This document shows positions 8,720 through 18,544 of a DNA stretch of 64,000 bases, one piece after another. Source of the stretch: Chitinophaga skermanii (lineage in GTDB: Bacteria; Bacteroidota; Bacteroidia; Chitinophagales; Chitinophagaceae); contig NZ_QLLL01000005.1 in assembly GCF_003259335.1 (NCBI RefSeq), positions 62,001 through 126,000 of the forward strand. Direction: 5' to 3'. The translations under genes were made by a program, and so were the position numbers. The notes beneath the pieces are model-generated. The model was not told where the DNA came from, did not search any database, and worked only from the letters and a program-made list of their open reading frames with translations. Within the stretch, counting starts at the first letter, position 1. Every line of letters starts with the position of its first letter.

Positions 8720-11140
8720 ATGTTCTTCAACTATATTAAAATTGCATGGAGGAATATTTGGAAATCCAAAATTACCACGTCTATTAACGTTATCGGTTTA
8801 TCCGTGGCAATTGCCGCTGCTTTGCTATTAGGCTTAACAGCAGCATTCGAATTTTCGTATGATAATTTCCATGAGAAAAACGATCGTTTATTCCAAGCAT
8901 ATTGGCATACGCAACAACCGAACGGTAGAACAGAGGAAGGTTCGAACATGATGATGCCATTAGGGCCCGCTATATTAAACGAAATTCCAGAGGTAGAAGC
9001 CATTACACGCTACCAATCTGCCGGTGGAGCTTTGCGTATAGGAAACGATGAATTCAATGCCACCACCATGGCTGTTGATCCAGGTTTTTTCAAAATGTTC
9101 TCTTTCCCCATTGTGAATGGTGATACCAAAAACCCGTTAAGCCAACAATCTAATATTGTGGTGACAGAATTGGCCGCCAAAAAATATGTGAAAGCTGGCA
9201 ACCCAATCGGTAAACAAGTTGACATTAATATGAATGGTCAATGGAAAACCTTTATCATTTCGGCAGTTACAAAAGACTTCCCAGAGAATTCTACTGTTAA
9301 ATACGATTTCCTTGTACCGTTCGAAGGCAATGCATATGCATGGGAGCAAAGTAAAGACAATTGGGGCAGCTCGAACCATGAACTGTTCTTTATGTTGAAG
9401 CCCAACACCACTATCGCTTCATTCGAAAAGCACGCAGTTACGTTGGTGAATAAATACTTTGCAAGTACAATAGAACAACTCAAGAAAGACGGCGCTGTAC
9501 CAGGTGCTAAAGGTCATATTATGGAGTTGAGAGGAATGCCTTTCCCAGAAGTACATTTCAGCAATGTTAGTCAATCTGGTGGCGGAGCTAAAACAACCGT
9601 TATCTATTTATTACTGGCTATCGCCGGTTTCTTAATGCTTATCGCTTGTATCAACTTCGTAAATCTTACCGTAGGTCGTTCTTTCACTCGTGCGAAAGAA
9701 ATTGGCGTACGCAAAATATTAGGTGCTTACAAAACCCAGTTATTCGCGCAATTATGGGGCGAAGCATTTATTGTTAGCTTCATGGCCTTCTTACTAGGTT
9801 TACTGCTTTGTGGAAGCTTTTACAGCACCTACGCAGCGATGTTCAATACACAATTAAGCATCTTCCAATTATTTACCCCTACGGTAATTGTTTGGGTAGT
9901 TATATCATTTGTTGTAGTTACCCTGCTTGCAGGCGGTTACCCAGCCTTAGTAATGATTCGTTTGAATACAATCGAAGTCATGAAAGGTAAATTGAAAACA
10001 AGCCGTAAAAACTACTTCCGTAACTCGTTGATTGTTGTACAATTCGTGTTCTCTACTTTATTGATCACTTGTACTGTAATTGCCTATCAACAATTAACCT
10101 ACCTCAGGAACCGCCCATTAGGTATCGATAAAGGCACCGTTATTAGCGTTCCGATGGACCCCACTACCGACGATGCCCGCTTTATGCATTTGTTCCGTAA
10201 TAAACTGGAAGGAAATGCAGCTGTTGTAAGTGTTTCGGCGGCAGATCAAAACTTCGGCCGTGGTCGTGATGGCTCTTCCGGTACTTCCAAAGTAGGATTT
10301 ACTTACGAAGGTCGAGCGCTGAAAGCACACTGGCAAACAACGAACTTCGATTTCGTGAAAACTATGGGCTTGCAACTAATAGCCGGCCGCGACTTCTCTA
10401 AAGCTTTTAATGATAGTAACTCTATCGTGATCAATGAAGCAATGGCGAAAACAATTGGTAAGAAAGACCTTATCGGCCTTGCATTACCGGTAGATTCGGC
10501 ACGACCATTAACGATTATCGGTATTGTGAAGGACTATAACTTCAAATCGTTACACCAAAAAATTGAGCCCATCATCATGCAAATGATGGAGGGGGAAGAG
10601 CACTTGGGATATGCATTTGTAAAAATTCAGCCTAACCAATTGGTGAATGGTATGAATGCTGTTGAAGCTGCTTGGAAAGAGATTGTGCCTGGTAAACCAT
10701 TCCTTGGTTCATTCCTCGACGAAAACCTCGCAAAGCAATACAAGCGAGAAGAGCGCTTATCGCAAATTTTCGTCGTAGGAGCTATTTTAACTATCATTTT
10801 ATCGTGCATGGGCTTGTTCGCCATCTCTTTATTGGTGATCGCACAGCGTACGAAAGAAATCGGTATCCGCAAAGTATTAGGTGCTAGTGTAAGTGGAGTA
10901 GTGGTGTTATTAAGTGTCGATTTCTTGAAATTGGTATTGCTGGGTATTATAATAGCGGCTCCAGTAGCCATAATATTCATGTCGAGCTGGTTAGAAGATT
11001 TTGCTTACCATGTTAATATTACTTGGTACACAATAGCGGCCGTAGTGATCATTTCATTGGGTATCGCCTTCCTCACCGTATGTTACCAATCTATCCGCGC
11101 TGCCTTATTAAATCCCGTTAAATCGTTGAAAACAGAATAG
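8720..11140 (+). CDS. FtsX/MacB-type ABC transporter permease (double-domain)
   Basis: An 806-residue fused permease with N-terminus YIKIAWRNIWKSK, helix 1 near 18-42, and coupling motifs KEIGVRKILGA (first half) and KEIGIRKVLG at 712-721. It ends NPVKSLKTE. The ATG at 8720 follows a 40-base spacer that is AT-rich and has no clear Shine-Dalgarno sequence, as is usual in this phylum. Only three bases separate its stop from the next start, so the next gene is very likely co-translated. The first periplasmic domain has a glycine-rich insertion before helix 2 (SQSGGGAK) not seen in its neighbours. Function is by family only: the membrane part of an ABC-driven extrusion machine. Confidence 0.92.
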   Translation: MFFNYIKIAWRNIWKSKITTSINVIGLSVAIAAALLLGLTAAFEFSYDNFHEKNDRLFQAYWHTQQPNGRTEEGSNMMMPLGPAILNEIPEVEAITRYQSAGGALRIGNDEFNATTMAVDPGFFKMFSFPIVNGDTKNPLSQQSNIVVTELAAKKYVKAGNPIGKQVDINMNGQWKTFIISAVTKDFPENSTVKYDFLVPFEGNAYAWEQSKDNWGSSNHELFFMLKPNTTIASFEKHAVTLVNKYFASTIEQLKKDGAVPGAKGHIMELRGMPFPEVHFSNVSQSGGGAKTTVIYLLLAIAGFLMLIACINFVNLTVGRSFTRAKEIGVRKILGAYKTQLFAQLWGEAFIVSFMAFLLGLLLCGSFYSTYAAMFNTQLSIFQLFTPTVIVWVVISFVVVTLLAGGYPALVMIRLNTIEVMKGKLKTSRKNYFRNSLIVVQFVFSTLLITCTVIAYQQLTYLRNRPLGIDKGTVISVPMDPTTDDARFMHLFRNKLEGNAAVVSVSAADQNFGRGRDGSSGTSKVGFTYEGRALKAHWQTTNFDFVKTMGLQLIAGRDFSKAFNDSNSIVINEAMAKTIGKKDLIGLALPVDSARPLTIIGIVKDYNFKSLHQKIEPIIMQMMEGEEHLGYAFVKIQPNQLVNGMNAVEAAWKEIVPGKPFLGSFLDENLAKQYKREERLSQIFVVGAILTIILSCMGLFAISLLVIAQRTKEIGIRKVLGASVSGVVVLLSVDFLKLVLLGIIIAAPVAIIFMSSWLEDFAYHVNITWYTIAAVVIISLGIAFLTVCYQSIRAALLNPVKSLKTE

Positions 11141-11143
11141 AAC

Positions 11144-13531
11144 ATGATTACAAACTACATCAAAATCGCTTTTCGAAACCTGTGGAAAAGAAAGTCGTAC
11201 ACGTTTATTAACGTGACAGGTTTAGCCGTAGGTGTGGCTTGTTTCGCGCTGTTGGCTTTATTCATCAAGCATGAAACTTCGTACGATAAATTTCATACGA
11301 ATGAACAAAATATCTACCGTGTACTAACGCAGTATAACGATGGAGCAGGGCAGGTGAATACCTACGCTTCTACAGCATCGGCATTGGCTGGCACCTTGAA
11401 ATCGTCATCGCCCGGTATATTGGGTATTACTCGTTTAGGCGATGCTACGCCTGTGATCAAAGCAGGGGAGCAATTGATCCAAGAAAAGAAGTTCTTATAT
11501 GCCGATAACGATTTCTTCAAAGTATTCTCGTTCCCAACTATTGCCGGCGACCCCGCTAAAATGCTAGTAGAACCTTATACGTTGGTATTATCGGAAACGG
11601 CTGCACGCAAGTATTTCGGTACAACCGATGCAGTGGGTAAAATGGTTACCATCAACGATAACCAAGCATACAAAGTAACGGGTGTAATTAAAGATGCCCC
11701 GGCGAATTCACAGATCCAGTATAACGTAATTGCCTCTTTTAACTCTTTAGAAGATGGTAGAACTGAAAACTGGAACCGTCCAAACTACCAAACATACGTA
11801 TGGTTAGATAATCATGTTCAGTCTAAAACGGTAGAAACCAACTTAAATGCCTCCTTGTCTAAATTGATGGACACTTGGGGTATTAAGAAATCGGATAGGG
11901 GCATACTGTTCTTATTGGATAAGTTTTCTGATGTGCATTTACATAGCTCGATCGATGGTTTAACGGCCAATATGGACATCCGTTATATTTATATCCTCAG
12001 CATTGTGGCCATTTTAATGTTGTTGGTTGCTTGTATCAACTTCATGAACTTGGCAACAGCCCGCTCGGCTGAACGTGGCCGCGAAATTGGGGTGCGTAAA
12101 GCCATTGGGGCAAAACGTTTCCAATTAGTATCACAATTCCTCGCAGAGTCTGGCTTTATTACCTTGTTTTCGGTATTGTTGGGAGCATTAATGGCAGGCT
12201 TGGCTTTGCCATACTTTAATGCCCTCGCCGAAAGAGAGCTTTCTTTCTCTTTATTCTCGGTAGTGAGCATCGTAGGTATCCTGGTTGTACTATTTGTAGT
12301 AATTACCCTGTTGGCAGGTATTTACCCTGCTTTGTTCTTGTCTTCCTTCCGCCCAGTTACGGTGTTAAAAGGAAAGATGACGGCTAGCGGAGGCGGATTG
12401 CGTAAAACGTTGGTGATCTTCCAATTTGCAGCATCGGTATTTTTCATTTTAAGCACTATTGTAGTGATTAAGCAATTGCGCTATATCCAAGGTAGCAAAA
12501 CAGGGATGGACCGTTCGCAAGTACTGGTAATTGATATGCCGCGTAAACTAATTGCGAACTTCTCTACCTTCAAACAACAATTATCTACGCAGCCAGGTAT
12601 TTCGAACGTAACAGCTTCGTACGATTCACCGGTAAGCACAGGTGGCGGTTATAGTATTAACAGCTTTGAAGGAAAAGGTACCAACCTGAACTTCTCTGTA
12701 ACGGCCCTCCCGGCAGAAATTGATTTCGTAAAAACACTTGGGATGAGGATTATTACGGGAGACGACTTCACCATGAGCGACGAAATTGCTGCTAAGAACG
12801 AAGAGAACAACGTGGTACACTTCATCTTAAACGAAACGGCTGTAAAAGAACTAGGCCTAACACCTGCCTTAGCAGTTGGGAAGAAATTGTCGATGAACGG
12901 TCGTAATGGCTTTGTAAAGGGAGTGGTGCAAGATTATAACTTCGCATCTTTGAAAGAGAAAATTACCCCGCTTGTCATTTTTACGGAATATGGTTATTTC
13001 GGTAAGATGATGATTAAAACGAACGGGGATGTACATAAGAGCATTGCTTCCTTGGAAAAGGTATGGCACGATTTAGTACCGTATGCGCCCTTGGAGTACC
13101 ATTTCTTGAATGACGAGTTTGACAGCCTATACCGTACTGAACGCAATACGGGTAACATCTTAATCGTCTTCTCATCTATCATCATCTTCATCTCTTGCTT
13201 AGGCTTATTTGGTTTAGCGGCCTTTACAGCAGAGCAGCGGATGAAGGAAATAGGTATCCGCAAAGTAATGGGTGCTACTACAGGCAGCATTGTAGCTTTG
13301 TTATCGAAAGACTTTTTGAAACTGGTGTTAATCGCCATTGTAATAGGAACACCACTCGCTTGGTTCTTTATGCACCAATGGTTGAACAACTTTGCTTACC
13401 ATACGAAAATGACGGCGGATGTTATTTTGATGAGTGCAATTACGGCCATTGTGGTGGCATTGGGCACCGTGGGATACCAAGCTTTCAAAGCAGCAGTGAT
13501 CAACCCAATTCGCAGTCTTAAAATGGACTAA
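11144..13531 (+). CDS. FtsX/MacB-type ABC transporter permease (double-domain)
   Basis: A 795-residue permease, the sixth of the array and the one beside the ATPase gene. N-terminus YIKIAFRNLWKRK, helix 1 near 20-42. The first coupling motif is REIGVRKAIGA and the second KEIGIRKVMG at 701-710. It ends NPIRSLKMD. It is slightly shorter than its paralogues, mainly in the periplasmic portions. The start is three bases after the upstream stop. Downstream, about 70 bases of AT-rich sequence separate it from the ATPase; no terminator-like hairpin is seen there, so transcription probably continues into it. Confidence 0.92.
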   Translation: MITNYIKIAFRNLWKRKSYTFINVTGLAVGVACFALLALFIKHETSYDKFHTNEQNIYRVLTQYNDGAGQVNTYASTASALAGTLKSSSPGILGITRLGDATPVIKAGEQLIQEKKFLYADNDFFKVFSFPTIAGDPAKMLVEPYTLVLSETAARKYFGTTDAVGKMVTINDNQAYKVTGVIKDAPANSQIQYNVIASFNSLEDGRTENWNRPNYQTYVWLDNHVQSKTVETNLNASLSKLMDTWGIKKSDRGILFLLDKFSDVHLHSSIDGLTANMDIRYIYILSIVAILMLLVACINFMNLATARSAERGREIGVRKAIGAKRFQLVSQFLAESGFITLFSVLLGALMAGLALPYFNALAERELSFSLFSVVSIVGILVVLFVVITLLAGIYPALFLSSFRPVTVLKGKMTASGGGLRKTLVIFQFAASVFFILSTIVVIKQLRYIQGSKTGMDRSQVLVIDMPRKLIANFSTFKQQLSTQPGISNVTASYDSPVSTGGGYSINSFEGKGTNLNFSVTALPAEIDFVKTLGMRIITGDDFTMSDEIAAKNEENNVVHFILNETAVKELGLTPALAVGKKLSMNGRNGFVKGVVQDYNFASLKEKITPLVIFTEYGYFGKMMIKTNGDVHKSIASLEKVWHDLVPYAPLEYHFLNDEFDSLYRTERNTGNILIVFSSIIIFISCLGLFGLAAFTAEQRMKEIGIRKVMGATTGSIVALLSKDFLKLVLIAIVIGTPLAWFFMHQWLNNFAYHTKMTADVILMSAITAIVVALGTVGYQAFKAAVINPIRSLKMD

Positions 13532-13605
13532 GCAAATAAACAGGCTTAGCAAAAAGAAATTAGTATTTTACCCAAACCAATCTATTCATTCGAAAATTAT
13601 AAGTG

Positions 13606-14268
13606 ATGATACAACTACATCGAATCTCTAAATATTACCCGGTGGGCTTTGGCAAAAATGAAGTGCTCAAAGATGTGGACTTGTCAATTCAAGAAGGTGA
13701 GTTTGTATCGATCATGGGCCCTTCGGGTTCTGGTAAATCCACTTTGCTACACATCATGGGCTTACTCGAGGAACCAAGTGCCGGCGAATATCTTTTCCAG
13801 TACGACCCCGTGCATAAGCTTAGTGAGAAGAAAAGAACGGAATTACACCGTAACAGTATTGGTTTCGTTTTCCAAGCATATCATTTAATCGACGAGTTAA
13901 CGGTGTACGAGAATATTGAAACCCCTTTACTCTATAAGAACATGTCGAGTGCAGAACGCAAGAGCCGTGTGGCCGACATCCTGGATCGTTTCAACATTGT
14001 AGCGAAAAAGGATCTTTTCCCGAACCAATTATCGGGTGGCCAGCAGCAATTGGTAGGTATTGCCCGTGCCTTGGTGGCAGAGCCGCGCGTGATTTTTGCG
14101 GACGAGCCAACAGGTAACTTGCATTCCAGCCAAGCGAAGGAAATCATGGAGCTGTTCAAAGAATTAAATACAAAAGACGGCATCACCATCGTGCAGGTGA
14201 CCCATTCGGATATTAATGCCACATTCGGCAACCGGGTGATCAATATTGCCGACGGTAAAGTTGTTTAA
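13606..14268 (+). CDS. ABC transporter ATP-binding protein (LolD/MacB class)
   Basis: A 220-residue nucleotide-binding subunit. Walker A GPSGSGKST is at 38-46, Q-loop Gln90, signature LSGGQ at 142-146, Walker B VIFADE at 162-167 and switch His200. The length and the PTGNL element are those of the LolD/FtsE/MacB ATPases that pair with FtsX-fold permeases. It is the only ATPase in a run of six permeases and probably energises all of them. Two departures from the usual family text are visible: QQQL where most members have QQQR after the signature, and NLHS where NLDS is usual in the D-loop. A GTG lies one codon upstream at 13603; the ATG at 13606 is the more likely start. Confidence 0.93.
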   Translation: MIQLHRISKYYPVGFGKNEVLKDVDLSIQEGEFVSIMGPSGSGKSTLLHIMGLLEEPSAGEYLFQYDPVHKLSEKKRTELHRNSIGFVFQAYHLIDELTVYENIETPLLYKNMSSAERKSRVADILDRFNIVAKKDLFPNQLSGGQQQLVGIARALVAEPRVIFADEPTGNLHSSQAKEIMELFKELNTKDGITIVQVTHSDINATFGNRVINIADGKVV

Positions 14269-14438
14269 GCCATGGTTGGGCTTTTAGGGAGATGAAAGAA
14301 AATAATTCCCGGCTCAAACATATTTATAATGTTTTACATTAAATTCGTGTTCACCTGGTGCCACACCTACTAATAAACTTACCATTTATCAAGAAGGTAC
14401 AAAAGGTATCATATCAATTATTATATTTTTGTCAAGTT

Positions 14439-15881
14439 ATGAAACTACAAACCCTGCCTAAAATAATCACCGTAGCCTTGATGGTGCTTTGTATGCAGAA
14501 AACCTCCGTGGCCCAAGAAAAATGGAGTTTCCAGCGCTGCGTGGATTATGCTTTGGCGCATAATATTGATATCAGGCAAGTAGAAATGGATAAGCGTTTA
14601 GCTGCTTTGCGATTGAAACAAGCAAAGTGGGCGCAAGTTCCTAGCGTATCGGGTTCTGTAAACAGTTCCTTGAATAATGGTCGAAATATCAACCCTGCTA
14701 CGAACGTGGCGGAAAACCTTTCCTTCTTCTCTTCTAACTTCAGCGTATCTGCCGGCGTAGAACTATTCAGTTGGTTCAAAATCCGCAACCAGATTAAGTC
14801 GTACAAGAAGATGGAGGAATTGAACCTCATGCTTTTGAACAGGGCACAAAACGACATGGGCTTCAACATCGCGAATGCTTTCTTACAAATTATCTTGGCA
14901 AGCGAAACGGTGAAAGTAAACGAATCCCAAGTACGCCAAGCGCAAGCACAACTCGAAAACACCAAAAAATTGGTAGCCGCAGGTTCCGTATCTGAAGCAA
15001 ACCAAGCCGATTTGGAGGCGCAACTCGCCCGCGATAGTTCAACTTTGATCACTTCTAAGAATAACTTGGTAACAAGTGTATTGCAAATAAAAGCACTCCT
15101 CAACCTCGACTTCGAAACACCATTCGAACCAGAGATCCCGGGAGAAATCAAGAATTTGCCTATGCTTACGCTTGACCAGGTAGCTCCAGAAATGGTATTT
15201 AGCGCCGCTTTAGCTAACCACCCCTTAGCAAAAGCCGACCAAATGAGGATCGAATCTTCCGAGTACGACCTTAAAGCGGCTAAAGCTGCTATGTTACCTA
15301 CGATCAGCCTTTTTGCCGGTATTAGCTCCGCTTATAACAGTACTACGCAACAAAGGGTGTACGACGGTACTACGACGGAAGTGCCTATCGGGTTTATTAA
15401 AACCACGCCACAAACCGAAGTGTACACGACTACCCAAAACTTCAGTTCAAGTAAAACTCCTTTCGGAACACAGTTCGATAATAACTTTGGTCAAAATATT
15501 GGTGCCACATTGCGTATCCCCTTACTCAATAACTGGCAATTACGTGGCCAAGTTGAACAAACAAGAGTGCAACTAGAAAAGAATAGATTAACGTTCGAGG
15601 GCGACAAATTGACCTTAAGAAAAGACGTGTATACTGCGTATGCCAATGCTGAAACAGCTTTGGATAAATACAGGAACGCCATTAGAATAGAAGAATCTTC
15701 TGCGAAAGCATACGATTTTGCCACTAAAAGATATAATGTTGGATTGTTGAGTTCGATAGAATATCTTACAACACAAACTAACCTATTCAAGGCGCAAACT
15801 GACAAACTATACGCTCTATACGACTACATTTTCAAAGTGAAATTATTAGAGTTCTATAGGGATCAGAAAATTACCTTGTAG
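14439..15881 (+). CDS. TolC family outer-membrane efflux protein
   Basis: A 480-residue outer-membrane channel of the TolC/OEP family. The chosen ATG gives a clean signal peptide (residues 1-24, ending SVAQ); the open frame extends 27 codons further upstream to a GTG but that part looks non-coding. The mature protein has the two OEP repeats: long amphipathic helices with QAQAQLENTKKLVAAGSVSEANQADLEAQ-type spacing near residues 160-200, and a second similar block near 375-450 (TRVQLEKNRL, KRYNVGLLSS). Gly/Ser/Asn-rich strands form the barrel. It sits between the ATPase and the adaptor gene, giving all three layers of a tripartite exporter in one cluster. Confidence 0.93.
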   Translation: MKLQTLPKIITVALMVLCMQKTSVAQEKWSFQRCVDYALAHNIDIRQVEMDKRLAALRLKQAKWAQVPSVSGSVNSSLNNGRNINPATNVAENLSFFSSNFSVSAGVELFSWFKIRNQIKSYKKMEELNLMLLNRAQNDMGFNIANAFLQIILASETVKVNESQVRQAQAQLENTKKLVAAGSVSEANQADLEAQLARDSSTLITSKNNLVTSVLQIKALLNLDFETPFEPEIPGEIKNLPMLTLDQVAPEMVFSAALANHPLAKADQMRIESSEYDLKAAKAAMLPTISLFAGISSAYNSTTQQRVYDGTTTEVPIGFIKTTPQTEVYTTTQNFSSSKTPFGTQFDNNFGQNIGATLRIPLLNNWQLRGQVEQTRVQLEKNRLTFEGDKLTLRKDVYTAYANAETALDKYRNAIRIEESSAKAYDFATKRYNVGLLSSIEYLTTQTNLFKAQTDKLYALYDYIFKVKLLEFYRDQKITL

Positions 15882-15907
15882 GATCACGAGAAATACAACA
15901 ACTGTTT

Positions 15908-17293
15908 ATGAGAAAAAAAAGGCTGATTTGGTTAATTATCGGCATCGTCGTGCTTGCACTAGTGGTGTTCATGGTAGCAAAGCCAAAAGATGACTCTATT
16001 AAAGTTGGTACTGATAAAGTTGAGAAGAAAGATATTATTGAAGTAGTATCAGTAATCGGCAAAATTTACCCAGAAATCGAAGTGAAAGTAAGTCCCGACG
16101 TTTCTGGTGAGATCGTGGAATTGTTGGTACAGGAAGGCGACTCCGTATCGAAAGGACAATTACTCGCACGCATCTACTCCGATATCTACGGCTCTCTTCG
16201 CGACAAAGCAGCCGCTTCTGTGAGTCAATCCCAGGCACAATTAGCGAACGTGAGTGCCTCTATTCACTCCTTCAAAGCTAAACTCGACCAAGCGAAAGCC
16301 GCTTATGATCGTAACAAATCTTTGTTCGACCAGAAAGTAATTTCTCGTTCAGAGTTCGAAACTGCAGAATCTGCTTACCGCGCAGCAGTAGCTGATTACA
16401 ACGCGGCACAAGAACAAATCAACAGTAACAAATACGCCGTTCAATCCGCACAAGCGAACCTAACGGAAGCTAATAAAAACCTCGGTCGTGCTACTATCAA
16501 TGCACCAATGGGCGGTATCGTTTCTTTACTCGCTGTAAAGAAAGGTGAACGCGTAGTAGGTACTGGTCAAATGGCCGGTACTGAAATGTTACGTATCGCT
16601 GATATGAACGTGATGGAAGTACAAGTTGACGTAGGGGAAAACGATATTCCTAAAATTAAATATGGCGATACTGCTTTAATCGAAGTAGATGCTTATACCG
16701 ATAGGAAATTCAAAGGTATCGTTACCCAAATCGCTAGCTCTAGCAAAGGCCTCGCTTCATCTGCAGCCTCTACTACTACCAGCTCGGCCGACCAAGTAAC
16801 CAACTACATCGTACACGTACGCGTATTGGCTAGCTCTTATAAAGATCTTCTCGATCCTAAAAATCCAAGAGCATTTCCTTTACGCCCAGGTATGAGTGCA
16901 AACGTAGATATCCAAACAAGAAGAGAATACGGTGTAATGGCTGTGCCAATCAACGCCGTAACAAAACGCAACTTGGCGGATTCTATTTCTACCGTAAAAG
17001 GTAAAGAAACACCTAAAGCTGAAACAAAGGCTGCTAACAATAACAACGACGATGAAAATAAACCGAAGAACGAAGAAAAACTCGTTGTGTTTATTATTCA
17101 AAACGGTGTAGCAAAAGCAGTAGAAGTGTCAGCCGGTATCCAAGATGATAAATACATCCAAATCACGAAAGGCCTCACTTTAGGTCAAGAAGTAGTAAGT
17201 GCCCCGTACACCGCTATTTCTCGTACCCTTAAATCTGGTTCTAAAGTGAAAGTGGTACCAAAAGAACAGTTGTTCGAAACACCGAAAAAATAA
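15908..17293 (+). CDS. Periplasmic adaptor (membrane fusion) protein, MacA/HlyD family
   Basis: A 461-residue adaptor that would bridge the inner-membrane permeases and the TolC channel. Residues 7-26 form one N-terminal transmembrane anchor. The lipoyl-like half-motif GEIVELLVQEGDSVSKGQ follows near 60-80, then a long Ala/Gln-rich coiled-coil hairpin (about 95-195). The second lipoyl half (INAPMGGIVSLL) is near 198-210, and then come beta-barrel and membrane-proximal domains. A charged Asn/Asp/Lys-rich linker near 370-390 is unusual and probably flexible. It begins 26 bases after the TolC gene and is followed by a strong terminator, marking the end of the cluster. MacA-type adaptors stimulate their ABC partner; that this one serves all six permeases is inference. 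Confidence 0.93.
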   Translation: MRKKRLIWLIIGIVVLALVVFMVAKPKDDSIKVGTDKVEKKDIIEVVSVIGKIYPEIEVKVSPDVSGEIVELLVQEGDSVSKGQLLARIYSDIYGSLRDKAAASVSQSQAQLANVSASIHSFKAKLDQAKAAYDRNKSLFDQKVISRSEFETAESAYRAAVADYNAAQEQINSNKYAVQSAQANLTEANKNLGRATINAPMGGIVSLLAVKKGERVVGTGQMAGTEMLRIADMNVMEVQVDVGENDIPKIKYGDTALIEVDAYTDRKFKGIVTQIASSSKGLASSAASTTTSSADQVTNYIVHVRVLASSYKDLLDPKNPRAFPLRPGMSANVDIQTRREYGVMAVPINAVTKRNLADSISTVKGKETPKAETKAANNNNDDENKPKNEEKLVVFIIQNGVAKAVEVSAGIQDDKYIQITKGLTLGQEVVSAPYTAISRTLKSGSKVKVVPKEQLFETPKK

Positions 17294-17322
17294 TCGCTCC
17301 CACGATAACCATTCATAAGTAC

Positions 17323-17355
17323 ACCCTTCCAGCACACACTGGAAGGGTTTTTTTA
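17323..17355 (+). terminator. Rho-independent terminator after the export cluster
   Basis: Perfect 10-bp stem ACCCTTCCAG / CTGGAAGGGT with a six-base loop (CACACA), followed by a run of T residues. It lies 30 bases after the adaptor stop codon and closes the transcription unit. Confidence 0.88.
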
Positions 17356-17501
17356 TACCCCTACTAAGAACTTTCCCCCTGTACAACTGTTCCTTTTTAT
17401 GGATGAACGCCCGCCCGGATATGATTTTTGCTTTACCAAATTGTTAATGGTAATGGCTTTATTAATTACATTGCACAAAAATTTATTGATCTCGTAGCGT
17501 T

Positions 17502-18521
17502 ATGGGTAATAAAATTGGTTTACTCGGAAGCGGAAGCTGGTCGACAGCTCTAGCAAAAATCTTAACCGATAACGGTCACCACGTCAACTGGTGGATCCGC
17601 AATGAGGACACAATCCGTCATATGCAAGCCCGTCATCATAATAAACACTACCTCACCTCGGTGTATTTTGATACGGCATTATTGAACTTGCAACACGATG
17701 TAACTAACATTGTACGTGAAAGCGATATCGTGATTCTATCCGTTCCTTCTGCCTTTTTGAAAGATGTGCTGAAACAATTGCCGGCCGATGCGTTGGTAGG
17801 GAAGAAGGTGGTATCGGCTATCAAAGGCTTAGTAGCACCGGAAAATATCCTCATCAACGAGTACTTGTTACAGCAGTTCAACTTGCCTGTCGAGCAATAT
17901 TTCACCATCACGGGGCCTTGTCATGCTGAAGAGGTGGCTAATGAAAAGCTTTCTTACCTCACCTTCAGTGGTATTGATCAAGATCAAACCCAAGTGATCG
18001 CAGATTTCTTTACCAATAATAATCTCCAAACGATCGTTAACCAAGACGTGCTAGGTGTTCAATTCGCGGCCGTGCTGAAGAATATTTATGCACTCGGTGC
18101 CGGTATTGCTCATGGTTTGGAGTATGGCGATAACTTCCTCAGCGTATACATCACGAACTGCTTCCGCGAAATGCAAGAGTTCCTGGAGAAATACGAACAA
18201 CACCAAACCCCGCTTGGCGGTACACCTACTGTGCATAACTACAATGCCAGCGCCTACCTCGGCGATTTGCTCGTTACCTGCTATTCCCTCCACAGCCGCA
18301 ACCGTACTTTCGGCAACATGATCGGTAAAGGCTATAGTGTAAAAGCGGCGCAATTGGAGTTAAACATGATTGCCGAAGGATATTACGCCTGCAAATCTAT
18401 CCGCGGCGTAAACGAATCTGTAGGCGCTATTATGCCCATTGCACAAGCTGTATATAGTATTTTATGGGAGCAAGAAAATGCCGGCGAGGCTTTCATGGCG
18501 TTGGAGAAAGGTTTGATCTAA
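17502..18521 (+). CDS. gpsA: NAD(P)H-dependent glycerol-3-phosphate dehydrogenase
   Basis: A 339-residue cytosolic enzyme that reduces dihydroxyacetone phosphate to sn-glycerol 3-phosphate for phospholipid synthesis. The N-terminal Rossmann motif GLLGSGSWSTALA is at residues 6-18. ITGPCHAEEVA near 137 and the catalytic-lysine segment AAVLKNIYALGAG near 189-201 are standard for the family, as is the C-terminal GDLLVTCYS...RNRTFG region. The length is normal. It is flanked by terminators on both sides, so it is probably a single-gene unit. A weak promoter-like TACATTGC lies about 35 bases upstream of the ATG. Confidence 0.96.
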   Translation: MGNKIGLLGSGSWSTALAKILTDNGHHVNWWIRNEDTIRHMQARHHNKHYLTSVYFDTALLNLQHDVTNIVRESDIVILSVPSAFLKDVLKQLPADALVGKKVVSAIKGLVAPENILINEYLLQQFNLPVEQYFTITGPCHAEEVANEKLSYLTFSGIDQDQTQVIADFFTNNNLQTIVNQDVLGVQFAAVLKNIYALGAGIAHGLEYGDNFLSVYITNCFREMQEFLEKYEQHQTPLGGTPTVHNYNASAYLGDLLVTCYSLHSRNRTFGNMIGKGYSVKAAQLELNMIAEGYYACKSIRGVNESVGAIMPIAQAVYSILWEQENAGEAFMALEKGLI

Positions 18522-18544
18522 GCTTGTTTATAATAACTTTCTAT

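Noticed and set aside
14546..15151. A 201-residue minus-strand open frame
   Set aside because: Antisense to the TolC-type gene, low-complexity Ser/Cys/Phe composition, no family resemblance.
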